Shown here: in pieces, positions 1-6,526 of the stretch | How the letters are laid out: each line of letters opens with the position of its first letter | Numbering within the stretch: position 1 is the first letter of the stretch | DNA from: CAYJAD01 sp964370015 | GTDB lineage: Bacteria; Desulfobacterota; Desulfovibrionia; Desulfovibrionales; Desulfovibrionaceae | Length of the DNA: 6,667 nucleotides | NCBI GenBank assembly: GCA_964370015.1 | Contig: CAYJHD010000103.1 | Location: 1 to 6,667, forward strand | Direction: 5' to 3' | Program-made: the position numbers and the translations under genes | Notes under the pieces: model-generated | What the model was told of the DNA's origin: nothing | The model's input: only the letters and a program-made list of their open reading frames with translations | The model's database searches: none

Positions 1-24
1 AACCTTTTTTCAAAAAGGTTTTTT
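1..24 (+). terminator. Rho-independent terminator of an upstream gene
   Basis: AACCTTTTT at 1-9 is repeated in reverse complement at 12-20 around a two-base centre, giving about 8 bp of stem with a small loop. A T run at 21-24 follows, then a C-rich tract at 25-32. The hairpin may extend past the left edge of the window. It most likely ends a + strand gene lying outside the window and separates it from nadA. The same stem core recurs at 3101-3136. Confidence 0.75.
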
Positions 25-66
25 CCTCCCCCACAAAAAAGAAATATATTCCCCAAGGAGAAAAAT

Positions 67-1128
67 ATGAGTTTTGAAGATATATATGAATTACGCGACG
101 CTTTAGGAGATAAAGTGTGCATCATGGGCCATCACTATCAAGGTGAAGAAGTGGTGGAACATTGTGATATTACCGGAGACTCTTTGGAGTTGGCTCGCAA
201 GGTGGCGGGCATTGATGCGCCGCATGTGATTTTATGCGGCGTTTATTTTATGGCGGAGTCGGCGGCTCTTTTGGCACGCCCAGGCCAGCAGATACATATA
301 CCCGACGCCCGCGCCAATTGTGTTATGTCTCAGATGACACCGGCTCCATTGCTTGAAAAGGTGCTCACACGAGTACATGCCGCCGCGGCCGCCGAGGGGC
401 GTAAGGTTATTCCTTTGGCCTATGTGAATACTTCTGTGGCAGTGAAGAGTGTGGTGGGTCGCTTTGGCGGCGCTGTATGCACGTCTGCCAATGCCAAGGT
501 CATGCTTAAATGGGCTTTGGAAGAAGCTGGCGACGATGGCCATGTGTTCTTTTTGCCCGATAAAAATTTAGCGCAAAATACCGCTGTGCAATTGGGACTC
601 ACCAAGGACGATTGGCATGTGCTCAATGTGCAAGGCGGAGGCGGTTTTGTGGATATGCATGCGGTGCGTCATGCAAGAATGCTCCTTTGGCCCGGCTGTT
701 GCGCCATTCATGCCAAGTTTTCTGTGGAGCAAATTGCCGCCATGCGCGAGCAGTATGAAGGCTGTCAGGTGGTGGTGCACCCTGAGTGCAATCATGCTGT
801 GGTGGGTGCTGCCGATGGTTCGGGGTCTACCACATACCTCATCGAGGCTGTGAAAAATGCCCCCAAGGGTAGCACTGTCATTGTGGGTACAGAAGGAAAT
901 TTGGTAGAGCGTTTACGCGAAGATTATGCTAAGCATTGTCAGGTTGTGCCATTGCGTTCGGTGTATTGTTCAGATATGGCTAAAATCACCGATGAGAAGC
1001 TCTTTGATACTTTGCTGGCCATTCATGAAGGTAGAGCAGAGGTGGTCACCGTGCCAGAAGAGCAAAAAGCCCCTGCCAAGGCCTCTTTGGATCGTATGTT
1101 AGAAGCATGTGCCAAGGCCGGTATTTAA
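67..1128 (+). CDS. nadA: Quinolinate synthase NadA (4Fe-4S enzyme)
   Basis: NadA condenses iminoaspartate (made by NadB) with dihydroxyacetone phosphate to give quinolinate, the precursor of the NAD pyridine ring, in the cytosol. At 353 residues it is close to the usual length for the family. The three cysteines expected to bind the catalytic 4Fe-4S cluster are visible: C85 (in DARANC), C212 (in WPGCCAIH, matching the family W-x-G-x-C-x-x-H) and C301 (in YCSDMAKIT). Other family landmarks are HH at 22-23, YVNTS at 119-123, CTSANA at 138-143, HPEC at 238-241 and GSGST at 251-255. Assigning C212 rather than C211 as the ligand is my alignment by eye. The ATG start is supported by AAGGAG at 55-60, six bases upstream. 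nadB follows 21 bases after the stop, so the two are surely cotranscribed. No clear promoter lies between the terminator at 1-24 and the gene. Confidence 0.97.
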   Translation: MSFEDIYELRDALGDKVCIMGHHYQGEEVVEHCDITGDSLELARKVAGIDAPHVILCGVYFMAESAALLARPGQQIHIPDARANCVMSQMTPAPLLEKVLTRVHAAAAAEGRKVIPLAYVNTSVAVKSVVGRFGGAVCTSANAKVMLKWALEEAGDDGHVFFLPDKNLAQNTAVQLGLTKDDWHVLNVQGGGGFVDMHAVRHARMLLWPGCCAIHAKFSVEQIAAMREQYEGCQVVVHPECNHAVVGAADGSGSTTYLIEAVKNAPKGSTVIVGTEGNLVERLREDYAKHCQVVPLRSVYCSDMAKITDEKLFDTLLAIHEGRAEVVTVPEEQKAPAKASLDRMLEACAKAGI

Positions 1129-1149
1129 GAATTTTGTAAGGAAAAGAAT

Positions 1150-2736
1150 ATGGAAATCCGCCGTCATAGCCAAGTGCTTATTATTGGTTCCGGTTTAGCC
1201 GGATGTAGTGCAGCTCTCACCCTTGCCGATAATGGCGTGGAAGTGTTGCTTATTTCTTCAAGCAAAGAGCTTGGCGGCGGTAATTCAGAATTGGCCCAAG
1301 GGGGTATCATCTATAAGTCGGCAGAACCGCATGATGTGGACGCCTTGGAGCAAGATATTTTAGACGCCGGTCATAAATATAATTATGGCAAAGCGGTGAA
1401 GGTGTTGTGCGAAGAAGGCCCCAAGGCCGTGGAGCAATTGCTCATGCAAAGGGTGAAAGTGCCCTTTGATACCAAGGATAATGGCTCTTGGGATTTAACA
1501 CGAGAAGGTGGGCATAGTCGCTCGCGTATTTTGCATACGGCGGACTATACAGGGGCTGCCATCATGCAAGAGCTCATCGCCGCAGTGAAGGAACATCCAC
1601 GCATTACCTGCCTTTTGCAATGCCATGCCATTGACCTTTTGACTAGCCGTCACCATGCGCGCCGCTCAGAATATCGTTATAGAGTGGAAAATCGTTGCGC
1701 CGGTGCTTATGTGTATAATGGCGAGCTCAATCAAGTGCAAACCATCCTAGCCCCGTGGACCATCTTGGCCAGTGGCGGTGTGGGATCCATCTTCTTGCAC
1801 TCCACCAATGCCACTTCTTGTGTTGGCTCGGCCATATCCATGGCTCATAGAGCGCAAGTGGCTCTTTCCAATGTGGAATTTATGCAATTTCACCCCACGG
1901 CTTTGTACAGTAAGAGAAGTCAGCAATGCCATCTTATCAGTGAAGCCATGCGCGGTGAAGGGGCAAAACTCTTGGATGAGAAGGGCGAGCCCTTCATGCA
2001 TAAATACGATGAGCGCAAGGAATTGGCGCCGCGTGACATTGTTTCGCAGGCCATGGTCAATGAAATGCTTTCCACTGGAGCGCCGTGTTTATATTTGGAT
2101 GCCAGCTCCATTGAGCATGATTTGGAAAAACGCTTTCCCACCATTTTTACTTCTTGTGCAGACATTGGTGTGGATATTCGTAAGGAATTTATCCCTGTGG
2201 TGCCGGCGGCCCATTATTTTTGTGGTGGCGTACTCACGGACTTGAACGGACGTACGGAGCTGAAAGGTTTGTATGCCATAGGTGAATGCGCTTGCACGGG
2301 CGTGCATGGGGCCAATCGCTTGGCAAGCACGTCGCTTTTGGAAGCCGTCACTTGGGGCCATGCGGCCGGTAAGGACATTGCAGCGCGTTGCCAAGGAGAA
2401 GATGAGTGCATCTCTGCAGATTTAAGCCAAGCCATTCCCGATTGGGAGCATATTGGCCGTGAAAGAAATGACGATCCTGCCTTGGTGGCGCAAGACTGGT
2501 CCAATGTGCGTCACACCATGTGGAATTATGTGGGCATTACTCGTACTACGGCAAGATTGCGTCGCGCATTCCAAGATTTACGCGAGCTTTCACGCCATAT
2601 TCACGATTTTTATAAGCATACGCGCATTACACCGGAGCTCATAGAGCTTTTTCACGGAGCGCATACGGCTTATGTGATTACGCAGGCTGCTTTACGTAAT
2701 CGTAAAAGTATGGGTTGCCATTATCGTATAGATTAG
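1150..2736 (+). CDS. nadB: L-aspartate oxidase NadB
   Basis: NadB is an FAD flavoprotein that oxidises L-aspartate to iminoaspartate, the labile substrate handed to NadA. In anaerobes the electron acceptor is usually fumarate rather than oxygen (family knowledge). The N-terminal FAD-binding Rossmann motif is GSGLAG at 13-18, followed by NSELAQGG near 46-53. The succinate dehydrogenase/fumarate reductase-type active site is present: EGGHSRSRILH near 119-129, H248 in HPTAL, R295 in APRDIV and H355 in AAHYFCGG. The FAD-contacting GANRLASTSLLE is at 387-398. The C-terminal helical domain carries MWNYVGI and ends in a typical GCHYRID tail, so the 528-residue protein looks complete. The ATG has AAGGA at 1138-1142, seven bases upstream. 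The TAG stop at 2734-2736 lies on the edge of an inserted palindromic element. nadC does not follow. Confidence 0.97.
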   Translation: MEIRRHSQVLIIGSGLAGCSAALTLADNGVEVLLISSSKELGGGNSELAQGGIIYKSAEPHDVDALEQDILDAGHKYNYGKAVKVLCEEGPKAVEQLLMQRVKVPFDTKDNGSWDLTREGGHSRSRILHTADYTGAAIMQELIAAVKEHPRITCLLQCHAIDLLTSRHHARRSEYRYRVENRCAGAYVYNGELNQVQTILAPWTILASGGVGSIFLHSTNATSCVGSAISMAHRAQVALSNVEFMQFHPTALYSKRSQQCHLISEAMRGEGAKLLDEKGEPFMHKYDERKELAPRDIVSQAMVNEMLSTGAPCLYLDASSIEHDLEKRFPTIFTSCADIGVDIRKEFIPVVPAAHYFCGGVLTDLNGRTELKGLYAIGECACTGVHGANRLASTSLLEAVTWGHAAGKDIAARCQGEDECISADLSQAIPDWEHIGRERNDDPALVAQDWSNVRHTMWNYVGITRTTARLRRAFQDLRELSRHIHDFYKHTRITPELIELFHGAHTAYVITQAALRNRKSMGCHYRID

Positions 2737-2882
2737 ATAGTGTCGTCAAATGCGCCTTTTCGCTTTTATCAGCGTCAGATTTCGCAAGCTTTTTCGGTCA
2801 TGTATGTCCATATACACTTCCTCAAAGCTTGCTTATCTTCCTTGCTAAAACGCTAAAATTCGTAATTTGACGACACTATCTA
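2734..2882. mobile_element. MITE-like 149-bp palindromic element flanked by TA
   Basis: An 18-bp perfect inverted repeat bounds the element: 2734-2751 (TAGATAGTGTCGTCAAAT) and 2865-2882. A second perfect 9-bp inverted repeat, GCAAGCTTT at 2784-2792 and its complement at 2824-2832, is centred on the same point (about 2808). The regions between them pair imperfectly. The whole segment is therefore one long quasi-palindrome without a coding region. TA at both ends (2734-2735 and 2881-2882) fits a two-base target duplication, as made by IS630/Tc1-mariner-type transposases. The non-autonomous element proper would then be the 145 bp at 2736-2880 with 16-bp ends. Family assignment is inference from end structure only. 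It could also act as a terminator or stabilising hairpin for nadAB mRNA, or be a chromosomal repeat of another kind. Confidence 0.65.
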
Positions 2883-3044
2883 GTGTTGTAAAGGTATTTT
2901 TCTGGGGGAAAATAGTTTTAACGTGTGGATAAACTATAGTGTAGAATATCTTTATAAAGTTTACATTGCGGCAAAATTTTTCTTTCAAAGCTTGGGTATT
3001 ATCGCCAATAAAGTTTTTTGGAAAGGCCTACCCGAAGGGCGCAA
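2883..3044. other. AT-rich gene-free spacer between converging operons
   Basis: I find no gene here. The segment is AT-rich from 2883 to about 2985 and contains only a weak AT-only stem (TATTTT at 2895-2900 with AAAATA at 2909-2914, followed by TTTT at 2916-2919). That stem could be a remnant of the original nadAB terminator, but it is poor. The segment has no open frame with a ribosome binding site and no convincing promoter. A small CCC-GAA-GGG palindrome lies at 3031-3039. Confidence 0.5.
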
Positions 3045-3095
3045 AGCGTTCCCGTTAGTGAGTCTTCGAACTTCACGGGAATAGAGAGCAACGCT
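3045..3095. repeat. Two-tier inverted repeat, possible structured RNA or repeat remnant
   Basis: TTCCCGT at 3049-3055 pairs perfectly with ACGGGAA at 3075-3081. AGCGT at 3045-3049 can pair with ACGCT at 3091-3095, leaving a one-sided bulge; the two stems share base 3049, so both cannot be full length together. The loop includes the palindrome TTCGAA at 3065-3070. The segment is non-coding and abuts the strong hairpin at 3101-3136, with a CCCGAAGGG palindrome at 3031-3039 on the other side. It might be a transcribed structure downstream of ktrA on the - strand, or a copy of a dispersed repeat. The sequence alone does not decide this. Confidence 0.35.
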
Positions 3096-3100
3096 GGGTC

Positions 3101-3136
3101 TGGGGGGAACCTTTTCTTCAGAAAAGGTTCCCCCCA
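3101..3136 (-). terminator. Strong hairpin, probable terminator of the ktr operon
   Basis: The arms at 3101-3116 and 3121-3136 are perfect 16-bp reverse complements (TGGGGGGAACCTTTTC and its complement) around a four-base loop. The hairpin starts 17 bases past the stop codon of the - strand ktrA gene. Neither strand has a U run directly after the stem, so it is not a canonical intrinsic terminator. It does share the AACCTTTT...AAAAGG core with the terminator at 1-24, and read on the - strand it is likewise followed by C-rich sequence. Being symmetrical, it may also stop transcripts arriving from nadAB. Confidence 0.6.
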
Positions 3137-3153
3137 GTGAGACTTTTACTTTA

Positions 3154-3813
3154 TTACGATACGAGCCCGCGTACACTGTCCTGACGCCCAATGACAATGA
3201 GCACATCGCCGCGTTCCAGCTTGGTTTGCGCTGGCGGTACAAAGGTGTATTCATCGGAAGAACCGGTACGAATACCAATGACCATGACCTCATACTTGCT
3301 AATGAGGTTTAGCTCCATGAGGGTTTTCCCACTCCATCTATCCACGGTAAGCTCCTGCACCAAAATGCCCCCATAGCGGGGGATAAGATCCAACATGCCA
3401 GGATTACAGAGTTGATGCGCCGCAAGGCTGGCGGCATCGTGCTCGGGTAAAATGGCATTGTGTACGCCAAGGCGTTGTAAAATTTTACGGTGCTCCACGG
3501 TATTGGCTTTGGCCCAAATGCGTGCCACATTGAGTTCCTGTAGATTGAGCACAATGGAAAGGGATTTTTCCACCGCTTGCCCCACAGACACCATGACACA
3601 ATCTAAATCTTCAAAGTGCAGGGATTTTAGTGTGGACATTTGCGTGGCATCGGCCCTGTATACCGTTTGTAAGACGTCTTGCGCCGTATCCACGCGGTGC
3701 TCACTTTCATCTATGCCAATGACATGATGCCCCAATTGCTCTAATGTTCTGGCCATTTGCAAACCAAACTTTCCAAGACCAATGATGCCAATTTCCCATC
3801 TATGTTCTGCCAT
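3154..3813 (-). CDS. ktrA: KtrA/TrkA-family RCK regulatory subunit of a K+ transporter
   Basis: This is the cytosolic gating subunit that forms a ring under the membrane channel and opens or closes it on binding nucleotides (ATP/ADP or NAD(H) in the family). At 219 residues it has one RCK_N plus one RCK_C domain, as in KtrA. Proteobacterial TrkA of the E. coli type has two such copies and is about twice as long. The N-terminal Rossmann fold shows GLGKFG at 12-17 and the acidic residue D35 (VIGIDES) at the end of strand 2, typical of adenine-dinucleotide binding. The RCK_C domain spans roughly 140-215 and ends with ERGDVLIVIGR. GAGGA at 3818-3822 on the - strand lies four bases before the ATG. 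The stop of the channel gene is only 11 bases upstream, so the two are cotranscribed and probably co-translated. The ktr name is preferred over trk because of the single-RCK architecture. Confidence 0.9.
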   Translation of the reverse strand: MAEHRWEIGIIGLGKFGLQMARTLEQLGHHVIGIDESEHRVDTAQDVLQTVYRADATQMSTLKSLHFEDLDCVMVSVGQAVEKSLSIVLNLQELNVARIWAKANTVEHRKILQRLGVHNAILPEHDAASLAAHQLCNPGMLDLIPRYGGILVQELTVDRWSGKTLMELNLISKYEVMVIGIRTGSSDEYTFVPPAQTKLERGDVLIVIGRQDSVRGLVS

Positions 3814-3824
3814 GGTGTCCTCGT

Positions 3825-5261
3825 CTATCCGATAGGTATGGGCATGGTGGGGTAGGAATATTTACGGCTGGGACGCAATGAATGCAAAGCCGTAAGCAAA
3901 CCAATGAAGCCCACACGCCCTATGAACATGTTTAAAATAATAATAATTTTTCCCACATCGCTTAAATTTGACGTGTGCCCAAGGGTATAACCCACGGTGG
4001 CAAAGGCTGAGACCACCTCAAAAATAAGGGTTAAAAGGGGCACAGAGCCGGTGCGCTCTCCAATGACGGAAGCATTTTCGGTGATGCAAAGTAAAATAAC
4101 CGAAAGCCCTATGGTGAGGGCTCCGAAGAAAAAGAGCATGAGGGCTTGGCTCACGGTCTCGGGGCGTACGCTTCTATCGCGTACCACGATATTTTTCTCG
4201 CCGGTGATTTGCGCCTTCATGAAGGCCAAGAGCACGCGAAAGGTGGTGATTTTTATGCCACCTGCGCAAGAACCGGGAGCACCACCAATGAACATGAGCG
4301 CAACCATGATGAGCAAAGAGGCATCGCTTAACAAGCTAAGGTTCACGGTGTTAAATCCTGCCGTGCGCAAGGATATGGATTGAAATGTGGATGTTAAAGC
4401 CAGAGAAAAACTTGGTAAAGCATTCATATGTAATATTTCAAGGGTGAAAACACTCACAGCTCCCAATACAATTAAGGCTAAAGAAGTCATGAGCACCATG
4501 CGACTGTATTTATCTAAGTGAGGTCTTTTTCTTTGCGCGGGGAATATATCATCATGAGCATAGGATATTATTTTCTTTTTGCCCAAAATTTTTACCTCAT
4601 AGGCTTGCCATAAGGCAGAAAAATGGCCTTGCAGCACGCGGCGTATTTCGTGCAATACGGCAAAGCCAAGGCCGCCTAAAATAATACTTATACCAATGAT
4701 GGCATTGACTGTAACGTCATCTTTAAAGGGGATAAGGCTTTGAGAAAAAGGGCTGAATCCTGCATTACAAAAAGCTGAAACAGCGTGGAAAATGGCATAG
4801 AAAGGATGAAAGGTAATGGGGTCGTGCAAATAGAGCATAAGGGCGGCCACAGCTTCCACGCTGAGCACCAAGAGTACCAATTGCCATATGAAAGCGCGCA
4901 CGTTGAGCACGTCTTTATTGAGCAAGGCTTGGTGCACGGCTAGGCGATCGGTGACGGGGACGCGATTGCGCCATAATATGAAAATAAGACTGGTATAAGT
5001 GGTGATGCCAAGGCCGCCCAACTGAATGAGCATGAGCAAAATGCCAAGGCCGGTATCAGAGAGTACGGTGCCAATGTCCACCGAAGAAAGACCAGTGACG
5101 CATACGGCTGAGGTGGCAAGGAATAGGGCATCCAAAAAGGCGAGATTTTGCCCATCTGCCACGGCAAAGGGGAGCGAGAGCAGTATGGAACCTATGGCAA
5201 TGACCAGTGCAAAGGAAAGCACAGGCCATGTGATGGGGGAGAGGACTTTTTTTTGGCTCAT
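3825..5261 (-). CDS. ktrB: KtrB/TrkH-family K+ channel-like membrane subunit
   Basis: This is an inner-membrane K+ uptake protein of the SKT (Trk/Ktr/HKT) superfamily, which is built of four fused M1-P-M2 repeats. All four pore loops with their selectivity-filter glycine are visible: CVTGLSS (G57), FCNAGFS (G168), LRTAGFN (G302) and TVGYTLG (G424). Hydrophobic helices flank each loop. QLGGLGI at 80-86 and the motif GGAPGSCAGGIKITTFRV before the fourth repeat are also family hallmarks. The 478 residues are near full length for KtrB/TrkH. An in-frame TAG four codons upstream makes this ATG the first possible start. The Shine-Dalgarno is weak (only an AGAAG-like stretch), unlike the strong sites elsewhere in the window, which hints at low translation. 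It forms a bicistronic operon with the RCK subunit downstream. In known KtrAB systems uptake is Na+-dependent and serves osmotic adaptation. Confidence 0.92.
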   Translation of the reverse strand: MSQKKVLSPITWPVLSFALVIAIGSILLSLPFAVADGQNLAFLDALFLATSAVCVTGLSSVDIGTVLSDTGLGILLMLIQLGGLGITTYTSLIFILWRNRVPVTDRLAVHQALLNKDVLNVRAFIWQLVLLVLSVEAVAALMLYLHDPITFHPFYAIFHAVSAFCNAGFSPFSQSLIPFKDDVTVNAIIGISIILGGLGFAVLHEIRRVLQGHFSALWQAYEVKILGKKKIISYAHDDIFPAQRKRPHLDKYSRMVLMTSLALIVLGAVSVFTLEILHMNALPSFSLALTSTFQSISLRTAGFNTVNLSLLSDASLLIMVALMFIGGAPGSCAGGIKITTFRVLLAFMKAQITGEKNIVVRDRSVRPETVSQALMLFFFGALTIGLSVILLCITENASVIGERTGSVPLLTLIFEVVSAFATVGYTLGHTSNLSDVGKIIIILNMFIGRVGFIGLLTALHSLRPSRKYSYPTMPIPIG

Positions 5262-5322
5262 AACTTCTATCTATCCGAACAGTGCGTTAAAAGAAACCAT
5301 GTTATTTTATCTCAAATCTTTG

Positions 5323-5341
5323 CCATGAACGTGTTCAATGG
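5323..5341. promoter_or_regulatory. Palindrome at the predicted ktrB transcription start (candidate operator)
   Basis: CCATGAAC at 5323-5330 and GTTCAATGG at 5333-5341 form an inverted repeat interrupted by one extra A. It lies immediately downstream of the predicted ktrB -10 box, overlapping the expected start of transcription. It could be a repressor site or the first hairpin of the leader RNA. No known regulator consensus is claimed. Confidence 0.35.
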
Positions 5342-5346
5342 TTGTT

Positions 5347-5375
5347 AAAATATGCCTGTCTTATGATAAGGTCAA
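5347..5375 (-). promoter_or_regulatory. Sigma70-type promoter of the ktrB-ktrA operon
   Basis: On the - strand, a TTGACC -35 box (5370-5375) is followed by a 17-base spacer and a TATTTT -10 box (5347-5352). This is close to the consensus and has ideal spacing. Transcription would start near 5340 and give a leader of about 75-80 bases. The spacer contains the palindrome CTTAT-G-ATAAG at 5360-5370, a possible regulator contact. Confidence 0.65.
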
Positions 5376-5506
5376 GGCTACCTATACCATTATGAGGAAA
5401 AGGCACCTTTTAGAAAGATACTTTTGTCTTAACTATGGTTTTTTATTCTGTAATATGTTACTGTTAGCGACAAGCAAAAAAAAATCCCATAAAGGCAAAA
5501 AAACAC

Positions 5507-5535
5507 TTGGCAGAGGCGGCAACTTTGTGTACTCT
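5507..5535 (+). promoter_or_regulatory. Candidate upstream promoter of rplM-rpsI
   Basis: TTGGCA at 5507-5512 and TACTCT at 5530-5535 are separated by 17 bases. The -35 matches consensus at five of six positions; the -10 keeps the key first, second and last bases. It would give a leader of about 115 bases. Confidence 0.4.
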
Positions 5536-5594
5536 CCTCCGACTTAGTGGTTCTCTTAGAGGCGGATGTCACACCAAATACCCGTTAAAATTTC

Positions 5595-5623
5595 TTGACA
5601 TGCTCGCCTCGACTTTGTAGTGA
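5595..5623 (+). promoter_or_regulatory. Candidate downstream promoter of rplM-rpsI
   Basis: A perfect TTGACA -35 lies at 5595-5600. The -10 is unclear: TAGTGA at 5618-5623 gives a 17-base spacer, and TGTAGT at 5616-5621 gives 15. Transcription would begin about 27 bases before the rplM start codon. The perfect -35 is the main support. Confidence 0.45.
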
Positions 5624-5657
5624 ACCTATTTTCTGATAATGCTGAGGAGTTATTCCC

Positions 5658-6092
5658 ATGAAGACATTTAGTCCTACACCTGCTGACATCAACCGTGAAT
5701 GGTTCATCGTTGATGCAGAGGATAAAGTTTTAGGTCGTTTGGCAACACAGATTGCTCATCGCCTGCGTGGCAAGCATAAGCCTGAATTTGCACCTCACAT
5801 GGACAACGGTGATTTCATCGTTGTTGTGAACTGTGAAAAAATTCGCGTTACCGGTAACAAAATGGAAGATAAGAAATATTATCGCTATTCCGGTTATGTT
5901 GGTGGCTTAAAAGAAACAGCTCTTAAAGACGTGCTCGTTAAGAAGCCTGAACTTGCCATCATGAACGCTGTTAAAGGTATGTTGCCTAAGAACCGTTTAG
6001 GCCGCGCTATGCTTAAGAAGCTCAAAGTGTACTCCGGTACCGAGCATCCCCATACCGCACAAAACCCCAAACCCCTTCCACTTCAATTCTAG
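5658..6092 (+). CDS. rplM: 50S ribosomal protein L13
   Basis: L13 is an early-assembly 23S rRNA-binding protein of the large ribosomal subunit. The 144-residue length is typical. Visible family features are the N-terminal REWFIVDAEDKVLGRLAT block (residues 14-31), the RGKHKPEFAPHMDNGDFIVVVN stretch, the KYYRYSGYVGGLK stretch, and the L13 signature from about residue 105 (VKGMLPKNRLGRAMLKKLKVY) to GTEHPH. GAGGAG at 5644-5649, eight bases before the ATG, is a strong ribosome binding site. The codons are dominated by CGT, GGT and GTT, unlike the more mixed usage in the nad genes, as expected of a highly expressed gene. It is followed after 17 bases by rpsI, the conserved bacterial L13-S9 pair, which is transcribed as one unit. 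Confidence 0.98.
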   Translation: MKTFSPTPADINREWFIVDAEDKVLGRLATQIAHRLRGKHKPEFAPHMDNGDFIVVVNCEKIRVTGNKMEDKKYYRYSGYVGGLKETALKDVLVKKPELAIMNAVKGMLPKNRLGRAMLKKLKVYSGTEHPHTAQNPKPLPLQF

Positions 6093-6109
6093 GGGCGAGG
6101 AGATAAGTT

Positions 6110-6502
6110 ATGTCACAAAAATTTGATTACGGTACTGGTCGCCGCAAGACAGCTACAGCTCGTACTCGTTTGTACGCTGGTAGCGGTAATATCACTGTAA
6201 ATGGTCGTCCTTATGGCGATTATTTCCCACGTCCTACTTTGCAAATGGTTATTCGTCAGCCTTTAGAGCTTACCAAAACTCTTGATAAGATTGATGTAAA
6301 AGTAACTGTGCGTGGTGGCGGTGTTTCCGGTCAAGCACAAGCTGTGCGTCATGGTATTTCTCGTGCACTTCTTTCCATTGATAGCGAACTTCGCGGTCAA
6401 TTAAAGCGCGCCGGCTTCCTTACCCGCGACGCTCGTAAGAAAGAACGCAAAAAGTATGGTTTACGCGCCGCTCGTGCTCGTTACCAATACTCAAAGCGTT
6501 AA
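6110..6502 (+). CDS. rpsI: 30S ribosomal protein S9
   Basis: S9 sits in the head of the small ribosomal subunit, and its C-terminal tail reaches the P-site tRNA. The protein has 130 residues, the normal size. The N-terminal YGTGRRKTATARTRL (7-21), the signature GGGVSGQAQAVRHGISRAL (69-87), the DARKKERKKYGLRAARARYQYSKR end and the invariant final SKR are all present. GAGGAG at 6097-6102 lies seven bases before the ATG. It is the last gene of the rplM operon, which ends at the terminator 25 bases downstream. Confidence 0.98.
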   Translation: MSQKFDYGTGRRKTATARTRLYAGSGNITVNGRPYGDYFPRPTLQMVIRQPLELTKTLDKIDVKVTVRGGGVSGQAQAVRHGISRALLSIDSELRGQLKRAGFLTRDARKKERKKYGLRAARARYQYSKR

Positions 6503-6526
6503 TATCTACGGATATTACGGTTATTC

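Larger units (their letters stand above)
5262..5657. other. Divergent intergenic promoter region, ktrBA / rplM-rpsI
   Basis: This 396-base gap separates the two divergent operons and holds no gene I can support. It contains the ktr promoter and its nearby palindromes (5323-5375), a small AAAAGG-CA-CCTTTT palindrome at 5398-5411, A-rich stretches around 5475-5503, and the rplM promoter candidates (5507-5623). A further weak promoter candidate, TTAACT at 5429-5434 with TAATAT at 5451-5456, faces rplM. No ribosomal-protein leader structure is recognisable. Confidence 0.6.

Noticed and set aside
25..66. A promoter or NAD riboswitch for nadA
   Set aside because: Only about 40 bases lie between the terminator and the start codon. 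I see no -35/-10 pair and no room for a riboswitch fold, so the promoter may overlap the terminator or lie outside the window.
2734..2736. Truncation of NadB by the inserted element
   Set aside because: Without the element the reading frame still ends in TAG at the same codon, and the GCHYRID tail matches a normal NadB C-terminus.
2822..2994. TCAAAGCTTG occurring both in the palindromic element and at 2985-2994
   Set aside because: Ten shared bases in AT-rich sequence, with no similarity extending on either side, is likely chance.
2985..3293. A 102-codon - strand open frame overlapping the end of ktrA
   Set aside because: It starts inside ktrA in another frame, runs through the hairpin and inverted repeats, and has no ribosome binding site or recognisable domain.
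5262..5346. A c-di-AMP riboswitch upstream of ktrB
   Set aside because: The predicted leader is only about 80 bases and lacks a recognisable aptamer, although this riboswitch class controls K+ uptake genes in some bacteria.
5338..5547. A 69-codon + strand open frame in the ktr-rplM gap
   Set aside because: It has no ribosome binding site before its ATG, overlaps the ktr promoter and palindromes, and its translation is low-complexity and lysine-rich with no family resemblance.
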